NCBI GenBank assembly: GCA_964495555.1
Contig: CAZBWA010000047.1
Location: 1 to 13,820, forward strand
Direction of reading: 5' to 3'
Source: VGCC01 sp964495555
Lineage (GTDB): Bacteria > Actinomycetota > Actinomycetes > S36-B12
DNA length: 13,820 bases
The notes under the pieces were generated by a model. It did not search any database. It was not told where the DNA came from and saw nothing but the letters and a program-made list of their open reading frames with translations. Each line of letters opens with the position of its first letter. Within the stretch, counting starts at the first letter, position 1. Of this stretch, positions 1 to 6,897 are shown piece by piece. The translations under genes and the position numbers were made by a program.

Positions 1-8
1 TCGGGGTG

Positions 9-14
9 TAGGTT
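9..14 (+). promoter_or_regulatory. -10 element of the ZIP transporter gene (leaderless)
   Basis: TAGGTT is followed by exactly 6 nt and then the GTG start at 21, so transcription should begin at or next to the start codon. The same arrangement recurs at many genes here. The -35 region would lie at or beyond the left edge and cannot be judged. Confidence 0.6.
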
Positions 15-20
15 CGCGCC

Positions 21-809
21 GTGTTAGAGGCGGCTTTGTTCGGCGCAATTGCGCAATCAGCGCTCCTGGTGGGGGCGCTCCTGGTCTGGAAGTTCCCGAA
101 ACTCAAGAAGCCCGCCATCGTCGGTGGGCTCATGGCCTTCGGTGCCGGAGCCGTGATTTCAGCGGTTGCCATCGACCTCGTGGCCGTCTCGTATGAGGAG
201 GCCGGGGAGCTTCCCACAGCCCTTGGCATCGGCATCGGCTGCCTGATCTATTTCCTCATCATCAAGTTCCTGGAGAGCAGAGGAGAGGACGAGCAGCCGG
301 GGGAGAGAATCGAAGGAGACGCCGCCCACGATGCTCACGGTGAGGCCCACGTGCACGGTGCGACGAAGAAGGAAGCGCGCAACCTCACTGTGGGGATGGT
401 CATCGACGGTGTCCCCGAGTCTGTCGCTGTCGGCCTGACGTTGCACACGGCATCAGTGGGGGTGTCTGCGGCCCTCGTCGGCTCCATCTTCATCGCGGCG
501 ATCCCCGAAGCCATCGGAATCGCAGCGGCGATGCTGGCCGGCGGCATTGCCCTCGGTGCGATCCTCCTGCGCTTCTCCTTCATCGTCATTATTGGCGCGG
601 TGTTCGCTGCAGTCGGGTACAGCCTCCTGTACGGAGCATCGGATTCCACTCAGGCGATCATCCAGTCGATCGCCGCGGGGGCACTTCTCGTCGTTGTGAT
701 CAACGAGATGATCCCGATCGCTGTGCGTTCGATCAAGGGATGGGCCGGCATCATCGGAGTTGCCGGCTTCGTCTTTTCGGCTTTCCTCACGTGGGCGAGT
801 GGCGGCTAG
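21..809 (+). CDS. ZIP-family divalent metal transporter, divergent
   Basis: A 262-residue integral membrane protein with about eight hydrophobic segments, matching the ZIP (zinc/iron permease) architecture. A hydrophilic loop at residues 86-120 carries a histidine cluster (H103, H106, H110, H112), typical of the variable ZIP loop after helix 3. Residues 128-138 (DGVPESVAVG) align with the helix-4 metal motif HNxPEG, and residues 159-163 (AAIPE) with helix 5. The family normally moves Zn, Fe or Mn into the cytoplasm. Here the helix-4 His is Asp129 and the Asn is Gly130, while Glu133 and Glu163 remain, so the metal site is changed and selectivity is uncertain. GTG at 21 is chosen because a -10 element sits 6 nt upstream. 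No SD sequence is visible. The YczE-like gene follows after 77 nt. Confidence 0.82.
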   Translation: MLEAALFGAIAQSALLVGALLVWKFPKLKKPAIVGGLMAFGAGAVISAVAIDLVAVSYEEAGELPTALGIGIGCLIYFLIIKFLESRGEDEQPGERIEGDAAHDAHGEAHVHGATKKEARNLTVGMVIDGVPESVAVGLTLHTASVGVSAALVGSIFIAAIPEAIGIAAAMLAGGIALGAILLRFSFIVIIGAVFAAVGYSLLYGASDSTQAIIQSIAAGALLVVVINEMIPIAVRSIKGWAGIIGVAGFVFSAFLTWASGG

Positions 810-886
810 TTCGTGCGGACGCACACTGGTTCCCGGAACGACGTCGGGACGGTGTTCAGAGTGCCCCACCGACTCGGTGCGCTGGC

Positions 887-1540
887 ATGACCGCGGATCG
901 CGTTTCCCCGCATCGCAACAGACGCTCCTGGGTCGCGCTCATCCTCGGCGCGGCGGTGCTGGGAACGGGTCTGGCGTGGATGCTGGCTGCGGGCTGGGGT
1001 GTGGCTCCCCTCGATGCCTTCATCGCCGGGATGTCACGTCTCACCGGGCTCACCATCGGGACGGTCATCATCCTGACGTCGAGCCTCTTCCTCGTGGGTG
1101 CGTGGTTCCTCGGGTCCCGTCCAGGATGGGGAACGCTCATCGCTTTCGTGGGTGTCGGGGTGATCGTCGATGCGTGGAACCTGCTGATGTTCGAGTGGAT
1201 CGGACTCTCCCCGGACACATGGCTGATCGTGCTGCGCGTACTGCTGTGGTTGATCGGATTCGCGCTCTTTGCGCTAGGCGTCATCGCGACGATGTCATCC
1301 GATCTCGGAGCCAACCCCTACGACCAGATCATTCGAGCGGCGCATGAGCGCTTCTCAATACCCCTGTGGGCCTCCCGCCTCGCCTTCGACGGCGTGGTCG
1401 TACTCCTGGCCTTCATCGCCGGAGGGGCGTGGGGCGCCGGCACCATCGCCATCGTCATCCTGATGCCCGTCGCACTCTCAGCCCTCACCCCGCGCGTTCG
1501 GCTGTGGATCCACGGCCCCGAGCAGGCGCCGATGGCCTGA
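887..1540 (+). CDS. YczE/YyaS/YitT-family integral membrane protein
   Basis: A 217-residue membrane protein resembling Bacillus YczE and related YitT-family proteins, whose biochemical role is unknown. The family signature is visible twice: GVAPLDAF at about residues 38-45 and LGANPYDQ at about 140-147, each followed by a similar amphipathic stretch and a hydrophobic helix, which suggests an internal two-fold repeat. About five or six membrane segments can be counted, with a short basic N-terminus (HRNRR). ATG at 887 is preferred. Longer in-frame starts (740, 791) would overlap the ZIP gene and add a polar, arginine-rich tail unlike the family. I see neither a clear -10 element nor an SD sequence directly before 887, so co-transcription with the ZIP gene across the 77-nt gap is possible. 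Confidence 0.78.
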   Translation: MTADRVSPHRNRRSWVALILGAAVLGTGLAWMLAAGWGVAPLDAFIAGMSRLTGLTIGTVIILTSSLFLVGAWFLGSRPGWGTLIAFVGVGVIVDAWNLLMFEWIGLSPDTWLIVLRVLLWLIGFALFALGVIATMSSDLGANPYDQIIRAAHERFSIPLWASRLAFDGVVVLLAFIAGGAWGAGTIAIVILMPVALSALTPRVRLWIHGPEQAPMA

Positions 1541-1574
1541 GGTGAATTCCCGTCACCCCTACTCCTTGCCGTGC

Positions 1575-1580
1575 CATACT
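1575..1580 (+). promoter_or_regulatory. Candidate -10 element of the secreted-protein gene
   Basis: CATACT matches TATAAT at four of six positions and lies 5 nt before GTG 1586. It favours 1586 over the in-frame GTG at 1571, because a leaderless transcript from this element would not include 1571. Confidence 0.4.
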
Positions 1581-1585
1581 CGAGC

Positions 1586-2020
1586 GTGCTCCCTTTGCGT
1601 CGGTCTGCCGCGGTCCTCTCCCTTGTTCTTCTCGTCGTGGGCGTGGCCGCACCCGCACGGGCAGACGGGAGCCTTGCCGGCCGATGGGACTCGGATTCCC
1701 TTCGCGACAATCGCGTCGGCTACTACTTGGAGCTCACCCCGGTCCCCAACAGCGATGCGACCTACGTCGGGACCTTGAAGTTCTCGTATCAGGATGGGCG
1801 CCAAGGCCTGAGGACTCCGGTCCGCGTCGTGACACGTGGTGACCGCGTGCGCATCACCGCACGCAAGGGATCCTTCGACAAGTCCCCGGGCATTCTGCGC
1901 GGGATATTCGACGCGGATGAGTCCACGATCACTCTGACCAACTGCCAAGCCCGCTTGACCCTGGTCATGGCAAACGATCTCGAGAGTGACTGCGTTCTCC
2001 GCCCCGCGAGTTCGGAGTAG
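1586..2020 (+). CDS. Small secreted protein of unknown function
   Basis: Encodes about 144 residues starting with a classical signal peptide: a basic n-region (LRR), a hydrophobic core (AAVLSLVLLVVGVAA) and a PARA-D cleavage site near residue 26. The mature part of about 118 residues begins GSLAGRWDSDSL, is rich in alternating hydrophobic/polar stretches that suggest beta strands, and has just two cysteines (about 120 and 136) that could form one disulfide outside the cell. The GxW opening and beta-rich pattern recall small beta-barrel or lipocalin-like folds, but I recognise no family and assign no function. There is no lipobox cysteine, so it should be released rather than lipid-anchored. 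GTG at 1571 is an alternative start, adding five residues. The gene ends convergently with the MFS gene, 32 nt away. Confidence 0.68.
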   Translation: MLPLRRSAAVLSLVLLVVGVAAPARADGSLAGRWDSDSLRDNRVGYYLELTPVPNSDATYVGTLKFSYQDGRQGLRTPVRVVTRGDRVRITARKGSFDKSPGILRGIFDADESTITLTNCQARLTLVMANDLESDCVLRPASSE

Positions 2021-2042
2021 GGCCCGGGGTCTGCAGGGCTTC

Positions 2043-2064
2043 GCGGCGAGAGTCAGTTCGCCGC
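2043..2064. terminator. Possible hairpin at a convergent gene junction
   Basis: GCGGCGA (2043-2049) pairs perfectly with TCGCCGC (2058-2064) around an 8-nt loop, between the secreted-protein gene and the MFS gene. It spans the MFS stop codon. No T-tract follows on either strand, so it is not a standard intrinsic terminator. It could still act as a mRNA 3' end structure for both genes. Confidence 0.3.
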
Positions 2065-3576
2065 AGGTGGGGCGCTGGCTGAGGTCTCCACGATGTCAGG
2101 CTTCCCCTGGTGCCAGTGGACGTCCTCGAACCCCAAGACCTCATGCTTGAGGAGTACGAAGATGCCCGTGATCACTACGACCGTGACGATTGCGATATTC
2201 GCAACCAGCGCTGCTTGCCACACGATCGAGGGATCTCTGGCCAGGAGGGCCGAGCTGTTCGACGCGAGGACGAGACCGACGACGAGACCGCCGAGTGCCG
2301 TTCCCGTGTGGTTGCCGAACGTGCGGGTGCCGAAGAGGGTCGCCGCCCAGCGTGTTCCCGTCGTCTTGATCACGCCCATGTGTCCGAACAGGCGCAGCAT
2401 TCCGAAGCCCGATCCGGCGAGGAGAAGGGTGGGCAGCATGCTCATCAGGCTGACCTGGTCCCGGTTGAGCAGATAGAAGAAAACCACGGACAGCGTGAGC
2501 AGCACGCAGCCGATGCCAGTCTGCACCTGTCGGGTGAGCCCTCGCGTGGTGCGGAAGTGGTGGGCACTGAGATGGAAGCCGATCGTGGGTAACGCCATGA
2601 ACAGCATCACAAGGGCCGTCTGGCCGGACGTGAGGCCTGCTCCGATCTCCAGAGCGATGGAGTAGGCGGTGATCGCGATGAAGAGGCCGCAGATGTGCAT
2701 CGCGCTGAAAGTGTCGGTGAGCCACAGGCGCGGGTTGTGGATCGCAATGTCCTCATCGAAGACGGGGTTGCGGACTCTGCGATTCAAGACGACGAACCCG
2801 GTGAGCGCGACGCCACCCATGACGACGACCGCCCCCCACAGGACGACATTGCCGATGGATTGCTTGGCGAAGATGATGAGCAGGTAGGGCGCCAATAGCC
2901 CTACTCCCAGAAGCGCGGTGGGAATGATCATGATCGGGGAGAAGACTGTTTCCTCATCGTGCGACTCCCGCAGGTTGAATGCGCCGATCACCACGGCGAC
3001 CACCATCACGATCGAGCTCAGAGGCTCGATCCAACGCCATGTGATGGTCTCCGTGATGAGTGGTCCGAGCACAGGCCCCATGACGACCCCGGCCATACCG
3101 GCCGCCCGCCACCAGAGCCACGCTCGGTGACGGGTGTCCCCGTGCATCGTCGTGACGAGAACCCCACCCGAGGACGAGAGGATGATGCCGGCGGCAGCAC
3201 CCATGAGGGCGCGCAGCACGAAGAGACCGAGGAGTGAGTCGACGAGGGGTGCGACGAAGCCGATCAGTGCGAAGACACCGCCGGCCCAGAGAAACATCCG
3301 CTTGCGACCCACCACGTCGGCCAATCGGCCGCCGGCAACGCAGACCAGAATCAGTGCGACGGGGTAGGAGCTCAGTGCGAGGGATACATCGGTCCGAGTG
3401 GTGTCGAGCGTGGTGGCCACGGATGCGCCCGAGGAGAGAAAAGCGGTGCTCCCCAGCCAACAGACGAACACGGCCATGGACATTGATGTGATCGCCCGGC
3501 GATCACGCGCCGCATGGTGACCCGTATGCGCCGCATTCTGATCGGGAGGTGGTGCGGGTCCTTCAGCAGAGCTCAC
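2053..3576 (-). CDS. MFS transporter, DHA2-like (14-helix) drug/solute efflux type
   Basis: A 507-residue membrane protein with roughly 13-14 hydrophobic helices, the usual size of DHA2 drug:H+ antiporters (EmrB/QacA type). MFS motif A is clear at residues 82-93 (GGRLADVVGRKR), in the loop between helices 2 and 3. The antiporter motif C region is at about 158-173 (RAAGMAGVVMGPVLGP). The N-terminal 30 residues are hydrophilic with Pro and His, and the C-terminal tail after about 475 is soluble. Such proteins export toxic compounds or metabolites with proton influx; the substrate cannot be told from sequence. The GTG start (3574-3576) overlaps the TGA stop of the upstream histidine phosphatase gene as GTGA, which indicates translational coupling, and no -10 element precedes it. 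The efflux direction is inferred from family. Confidence 0.85.
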   Translation of the reverse strand: MSSAEGPAPPPDQNAAHTGHHAARDRRAITSMSMAVFVCWLGSTAFLSSGASVATTLDTTRTDVSLALSSYPVALILVCVAGGRLADVVGRKRMFLWAGGVFALIGFVAPLVDSLLGLFVLRALMGAAAGIILSSSGGVLVTTMHGDTRHRAWLWWRAAGMAGVVMGPVLGPLITETITWRWIEPLSSIVMVVAVVIGAFNLRESHDEETVFSPIMIIPTALLGVGLLAPYLLIIFAKQSIGNVVLWGAVVVMGGVALTGFVVLNRRVRNPVFDEDIAIHNPRLWLTDTFSAMHICGLFIAITAYSIALEIGAGLTSGQTALVMLFMALPTIGFHLSAHHFRTTRGLTRQVQTGIGCVLLTLSVVFFYLLNRDQVSLMSMLPTLLLAGSGFGMLRLFGHMGVIKTTGTRWAATLFGTRTFGNHTGTALGGLVVGLVLASNSSALLARDPSIVWQAALVANIAIVTVVVITGIFVLLKHEVLGFEDVHWHQGKPDIVETSASAPPAAN

Positions 3577-4160
3577 GATCCGGTGGTCACATCCCCATCC
3601 AAGAGACCCTGATCCACAGAGGTGAACGTGTACATGTCATCGGCGGGGTCGCGAGTCAGCACCCAGATGAGATCGAATCTGTCGTCGGGCCAATGATGTG
3701 GAACGTCGTCGACGTTCGCGATCGGGAAGCCGCGGACGAGGTGGCCGAGGGTTCCGTGGTGCCAGACAACCAGGGTCACGCGGGGATCGGTCAGGATGTC
3801 CTCGCGCACCTCACGCTCCCTCCCATGCTCGAGGTCGCTCTCTACGACGAGGTGCAAGCGGCGAGCGATGGGGTCGGCCGTGTTGACCTCGCGCCGGCTC
3901 TTCGCCTCGGGGGTGGGTTTCGTTGCGACGATTCGCTCGGGGGGACGCACATGGGGATGACTGGTGGTCGGGGCGTGTGCCATGAGCCCAGCGAGCGCTC
4001 CGGCGCGCATCCACCCGCGGACGGATAGCGAGTGGTTGTCATGTTCCCCGTGGTGATTGATGCCCAGTGGGGCACCGTGGTCACTGGGTTTCTCGCCGTG
4101 GCGGATGAACATGACGATGGTTGGCGCCCGCGACGGATCCAAAGAAGAAACATGGACCAT
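3573..4160 (-). CDS. Histidine phosphatase family protein (phosphoglycerate mutase-like)
   Basis: A 195-residue protein with the histidine phosphatase signature RHGE at residues 20-23, after a beta strand (IVMFI); H21 would be the phosphorylated nucleophile. SLSVRGWMRAGAL (44-56) matches the family's L-x-x-RG-x-x-RA-x-x-L helix. The second catalytic histidine region is probably WHHGTL at 133-138. The segment at 80-102 is polar, with a TADPIARRL pattern like that of related phosphatases. The protein is cytoplasmic, and its substrate is unknown. The ATG at 4160 is well supported by a TACGGT element exactly 6 nt upstream. It is the first gene of a two-gene operon with the MFS exporter (4-nt overlap). 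That pairing suggests a linked job, such as dephosphorylating something before export, but this is only inference. Confidence 0.8.
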   Translation of the reverse strand: MVHVSSLDPSRAPTIVMFIRHGEKPSDHGAPLGINHHGEHDNHSLSVRGWMRAGALAGLMAHAPTTSHPHVRPPERIVATKPTPEAKSRREVNTADPIARRLHLVVESDLEHGREREVREDILTDPRVTLVVWHHGTLGHLVRGFPIANVDDVPHHWPDDRFDLIWVLTRDPADDMYTFTSVDQGLLDGDVTTGS

Positions 4161-4166
4161 AGGGGG

Positions 4167-4172
4167 ACCGTA
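4167..4172 (-). promoter_or_regulatory. -10 element of the histidine phosphatase-MFS operon (leaderless)
   Basis: On the minus strand TACGGT is followed by 6 nt (CCCCCT) and ATG 4160. This fixes the start and marks the operon promoter. Confidence 0.62.
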
Positions 4173-4175
4173 GCA

Positions 4176-4187
4176 CCCGTAACCGGG
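4176..4187. promoter_or_regulatory. Weak dyad upstream of the phosphatase -10 element
   Basis: CCCGTAACCGGG has CCCG/CGGG half-sites around four bases and lies 3 nt upstream of the minus-strand -10 element, in the -10/-35 spacer. With only 4-bp arms in GC-rich DNA it may be chance. Confidence 0.18.
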
Positions 4188-4230
4188 CTGAGGCTTTGCC
4201 CCAAATCGCCCTGTCCGCCACAGAGACTGC

Positions 4231-4236
4231 TATACC
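4231..4236 (+). promoter_or_regulatory. Extended -10 element of the AI-2E family gene
   Basis: TATACC preceded by TGC (extended -10 form TGN) lies 6 nt before ATG 4243. It is a variant of the leaderless arrangement seen at neighbouring genes. Confidence 0.5.
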
Positions 4237-4242
4237 TACATC

Positions 4243-5346
4243 ATGACTAGTGAGACCGGCGGATCCGGCTTCCGCGAGATTCGACTCGATCCACGCAACG
4301 TGTGGCGGATCGGGTTGGTCGTGATCGGCCTGGTGTTCCTCTTCCTCTTCATCCGGTTCGTGCTTGAGGATGGCGGCGGAGTCCTGTTCACAGTGATCAT
4401 GGCCTGGTTCGCCGCCCTGGCCATGGCGCCACTCGTGAACTACCTGGCGAAATGGATGAAACGCGGGCTCGCCACGTTCCTCGTGATGCTGGCCTTCATC
4501 GTCTTCCTCGTGGTCTTCATCGCCGCATTCGGAAACCTGCTCGTCACCCAACTGGTGGAATTCGCTCTGGCCGTCCCGACCGTTGCCGAGCAGGCATTGG
4601 TGTGGGCGAACAATCAGTTGGGAACCGACTACAAGGCCAACGATGTGCTGGCCATGCTCGACCTGGAGACCGCCGACCTCGCCCGCTATGCCGGGCAGAT
4701 CGCCCTCAACGTCGTCGGATTCATTGCTTCCATCGTGGGGAGTTTCTTCGGGCTATTTGTTTTCGGCCTATTCCTCTTCTACTTCTCCGCAGATCTACCC
4801 CGCTTGCAGCGTTGGGTTGCGGGCCTGTTCCCCGCACGCGGTCAGGAGTTCACGATGACCGTCTGGAGGCTGACCTCCCAGAAGACGGGCAACTACATCG
4901 GCGCCCGGGTGATCCTCGCCGCCATCAACTCCATCACGACCGCGATCGTCTTTGTCATCATCGATATGCCCTACTGGTTGCCACTGGCCCTGTGGACAGG
5001 GATCGTGGCTCAGTTCGTGCCGACGATCGGGACGTACATCTCCATCATCCTGCCGGTCATCGTCGGATTGCTCAGCCCGAACCCCTGGGTGGGCGTTATC
5101 GCCCTTGGCTGGGCGATCGTCTACCAGCAGGTCGAGAACCTCACGATCGAGCCGCGCATCAGTGCCCGTGCGGTCGACGTCAATCCTGCGGTCGCATTCG
5201 GTGCCGTACTTCTGGGTGCCGCACTATTCGGTGTGGCGGGGGCATTCCTGGCCATCCCGGTCACCGCGATGCTGCTGTCGCTGCTGGAGATCTATGGCAA
5301 GCGTTACGAGTTGGTGGCTGATGTCACGGTTGAGGGGTCTGGCTAG
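4243..5346 (+). CDS. AI-2E family transporter (PF01594-type permease)
   Basis: A 367-residue membrane protein with the AI-2E family layout: two N-terminal helices (about 22-65), a further pair, a central soluble segment (about 110-155), then four C-terminal helices. Family hallmarks in the C-terminal half are QFVPTIGTYISIILP at about residues 263-277, the QQVENLTIEPRI stretch near 298-309, and the final LFGVAGAFLAIPVTAM helix near 328-343. Members include E. coli TqsA, linked to autoinducer-2 export, and others acting as Na+/H+ antiporters, so the substrate is open. The ATG is set by an extended -10 element 6 nt upstream. The last 23 bp overlap the end of the convergent CorA gene. Confidence 0.88.
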   Translation: MTSETGGSGFREIRLDPRNVWRIGLVVIGLVFLFLFIRFVLEDGGGVLFTVIMAWFAALAMAPLVNYLAKWMKRGLATFLVMLAFIVFLVVFIAAFGNLLVTQLVEFALAVPTVAEQALVWANNQLGTDYKANDVLAMLDLETADLARYAGQIALNVVGFIASIVGSFFGLFVFGLFLFYFSADLPRLQRWVAGLFPARGQEFTMTVWRLTSQKTGNYIGARVILAAINSITTAIVFVIIDMPYWLPLALWTGIVAQFVPTIGTYISIILPVIVGLLSPNPWVGVIALGWAIVYQQVENLTIEPRISARAVDVNPAVAFGAVLLGAALFGVAGAFLAIPVTAMLLSLLEIYGKRYELVADVTVEGSG

Positions 5347-6343
5347 CAGCTTTCTTGGTGCGCGGCTTGAGCGAAACCTGGTACCCACGTCGCACGAGCC
5401 ACAGCACGCTGAACACGATCAAAAGGATCGGGAGAGCGACGCCGAGGACGAGATAGGCGGTGTCGCTTTCGATCAAGTTGTCGATCCACTGGAAGTTCAT
5501 GCCGAAGTAGCCAGTGAGGAACGTGATCGGCAGGAAGATGATGGTGACGATCGTGAGTTGGTTGATGCGGGCTCCCTGCCAGTTCGACACTTGGCCCTGA
5601 AGATCCTGGACCGCACCCTTCATGGCGTCCGTGAGGCTGTCGATCATGCCTTCGGTGCTCGTCGTGAAGGAAGCGAAGCTCTGCAACTCCTTGACACCCG
5701 CTTGATCGATGACGGTGATGGTGTCGGGGTCGAGGAGTGCGCTGCTGACGTTGATGGCGTAGGCAGGAAATCGCATGGCGAAGGGCTGGAACGTCTGCCG
5801 GAAGCCGACCAATTGCCCGCTCTGGAGAGGGCTGGGATTGACCGTGGTGATGATCTCCATGTCGAGTACTCCGACCTGGATGCTCAAGTCCGTCAAAGCC
5901 TGCTGCAGTGTGGTCTGCATAGCCTGCAGGACGAAACCGAGAAGCCTGCTCGGTTGATGGATCGCGAGCCCCACCCGCGTCTCCAATTTGCTCTGGACCT
6001 CCGCGAAAGCCGTGTCCCCACCCGTCCGCACCGTCACCAGGCGATGGGGATCGAAGGCGAAGCGCGCGCGCTCGGGAGCCGTGTCCCCGTCCCCGGCGAG
6101 CCATGCATCCCCTGTGATGTCGGAGGGTGACAGGGTGAAATCCGTGCCCTGGCCTGAGCGCAGGGCGTCGAGGAGCGCTGCCGGGTCCACTCCCAGCGCC
6201 TGCAAGATCGTCGTCGCACCGGTGTCATCCACCGAATCCAGGCGGATGTCGATCCAGGACAACGTCGTGTCCTTCATGGCTGCCTGTGCATCATCGACGG
6301 TGCAGGCCTTCCACGTCTTCCCGTCGTAAATGGTCGCCTGCAT
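5324..6343 (-). CDS. CorA-type magnesium/divalent cation channel
   Basis: A 339-residue protein with the CorA two-helix C-terminal membrane domain. The signature GMN is at residues 281-283, in the context TGYFGMNF at the end of the first membrane helix (about 260-280). A short periplasmic loop (WIDNLIESD) and a second helix (about 297-315) follow, ending in a basic cytoplasmic tail (RRGYQ...KPRTKK). The N-terminal 250 residues form the usual cytoplasmic alpha/beta funnel with a long helix running into the membrane. CorA channels are homopentamers that import Mg2+ (sometimes Co2+/Ni2+), gated by cytoplasmic Mg2+. ATG 6343 is supported by TAGACT exactly 6 nt upstream. The gene is divergent from the thioesterase gene and overlaps the AI-2E gene at its 3' end. 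Zn2+ efflux by a ZntB-like member cannot be excluded. Confidence 0.88.
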   Translation of the reverse strand: MQATIYDGKTWKACTVDDAQAAMKDTTLSWIDIRLDSVDDTGATTILQALGVDPAALLDALRSGQGTDFTLSPSDITGDAWLAGDGDTAPERARFAFDPHRLVTVRTGGDTAFAEVQSKLETRVGLAIHQPSRLLGFVLQAMQTTLQQALTDLSIQVGVLDMEIITTVNPSPLQSGQLVGFRQTFQPFAMRFPAYAINVSSALLDPDTITVIDQAGVKELQSFASFTTSTEGMIDSLTDAMKGAVQDLQGQVSNWQGARINQLTIVTIIFLPITFLTGYFGMNFQWIDNLIESDTAYLVLGVALPILLIVFSVLWLVRRGYQVSLKPRTKKAASQTPQP

Positions 6344-6349
6344 GCGGCG

Positions 6350-6355
6350 AGTCTA
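6350..6355 (-). promoter_or_regulatory. -10 element of the CorA gene (leaderless)
   Basis: On the minus strand TAGACT is followed by CGCCGC (6 nt) and ATG 6343. It overlaps a short imperfect dyad (GAGTCTAGAACTC, 6349-6361), which might be an operator but has only 4-bp arms. Confidence 0.6.
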
Positions 6356-6412
6356 GAACTCCTACGCGTCGCGGTTCCTCCGAACGCCCCGCCGGCTTGG
6401 CAGGGACTTCCC

Positions 6413-6418
6413 TACCCT
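6413..6418 (+). promoter_or_regulatory. -10 element of the thioesterase gene (leaderless)
   Basis: TACCCT is followed by GTGCCC (6 nt) and then GTG 6425. It makes 6425 more likely than the in-frame GTG at 6419, which lies directly against the element. Confidence 0.6.
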
Positions 6419-6424
6419 GTGCCC

Positions 6425-6865
6425 GTGACCGAGAGCATCCAGGACCGGCTCTTCCCGGAAATCTTGTGCTTCGGGTGCGGACCCGCAAATACCCAGGGTC
6501 TGCGTCTGAAGAGTTTCGTGACGGACGAGGGAGTGGTGGCCGATTTCCTCCCCTCTCCGCACTTGGACAACGGCATCGGTGTGCTCAACGGGGGGATCAT
6601 CACCACACTCCTCGACTGCCACGGTGGTGCGGCCGTCATGCACCAGGCCGAGATGGACGGAGGGGCTCCGGGGGTCTGGGTCACGGCGCGCATCGACGTC
6701 CGCTTCATCCGACCGATTCCGCTCGACGAGGTCAGTCACCTGACCGCTGAGATCCTGTCGAAAGGGCCTCGGGAGATGACGGTGCGTACGGACATCCACG
6801 TGCGGGGGAAGATCGGCGCCTCCGCGACGGCACGCTGGGTGATGCCCTCGCCGCGGCCTTCCTAG
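6425..6865 (+). CDS. PaaI-type hotdog-fold thioesterase
   Basis: A cytoplasmic protein of 146 residues, the normal length for a single hotdog domain. The N-terminal CFGCGP motif at about 15-20, followed by ANTQGLRL, is typical of a PaaI-like thioesterase subgroup. The hotdog helix region LNGGIITTLLDCHGG at about 54-68 carries the conserved N/GG and acidic residue (D64) expected near the active site. The rest alternates beta strands (VTARIDVRFIRPIP, MTVRTDIHVRG). These enzymes hydrolyse acyl-CoA thioesters, usually as dimers or tetramers; the substrate is not predictable. GTG 6425 is chosen from the promoter spacing (6419 would add two residues). The dedA gene follows 32 nt later with its own -10 element. 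Confidence 0.85.
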   Translation: MTESIQDRLFPEILCFGCGPANTQGLRLKSFVTDEGVVADFLPSPHLDNGIGVLNGGIITTLLDCHGGAAVMHQAEMDGGAPGVWVTARIDVRFIRPIPLDEVSHLTAEILSKGPREMTVRTDIHVRGKIGASATARWVMPSPRPS

Positions 6866-6884
6866 CGGTTTGCCTGCACCGGGA

Positions 6885-6890
6885 TAGTGT
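6885..6890 (+). promoter_or_regulatory. -10 element of the dedA-like gene
   Basis: TAGTGT is followed by 7 nt (GGAAGGC) and GTG 6898, one base longer than the usual spacing here. The in-frame GTG at 6889 falls inside this element, which argues against it as the start. Confidence 0.45.
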
Positions 6891-6897
6891 GGAAGGC

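Noticed and set aside
1571..1585. GTG 1571 as start of the secreted protein.
   Set aside because: The candidate -10 element lies at 1575-1580, inside that extension. The signal peptide is complete from GTG 1586. Kept only as an alternative.
4952..6130. A 392-codon plus-strand open frame spanning the ends of the AI-2E and CorA genes.
   Set aside because: It is out of frame with AI-2E and antisense to CorA, both convincingly identified. Its Ser/Arg-rich, low-complexity translation matches no family.
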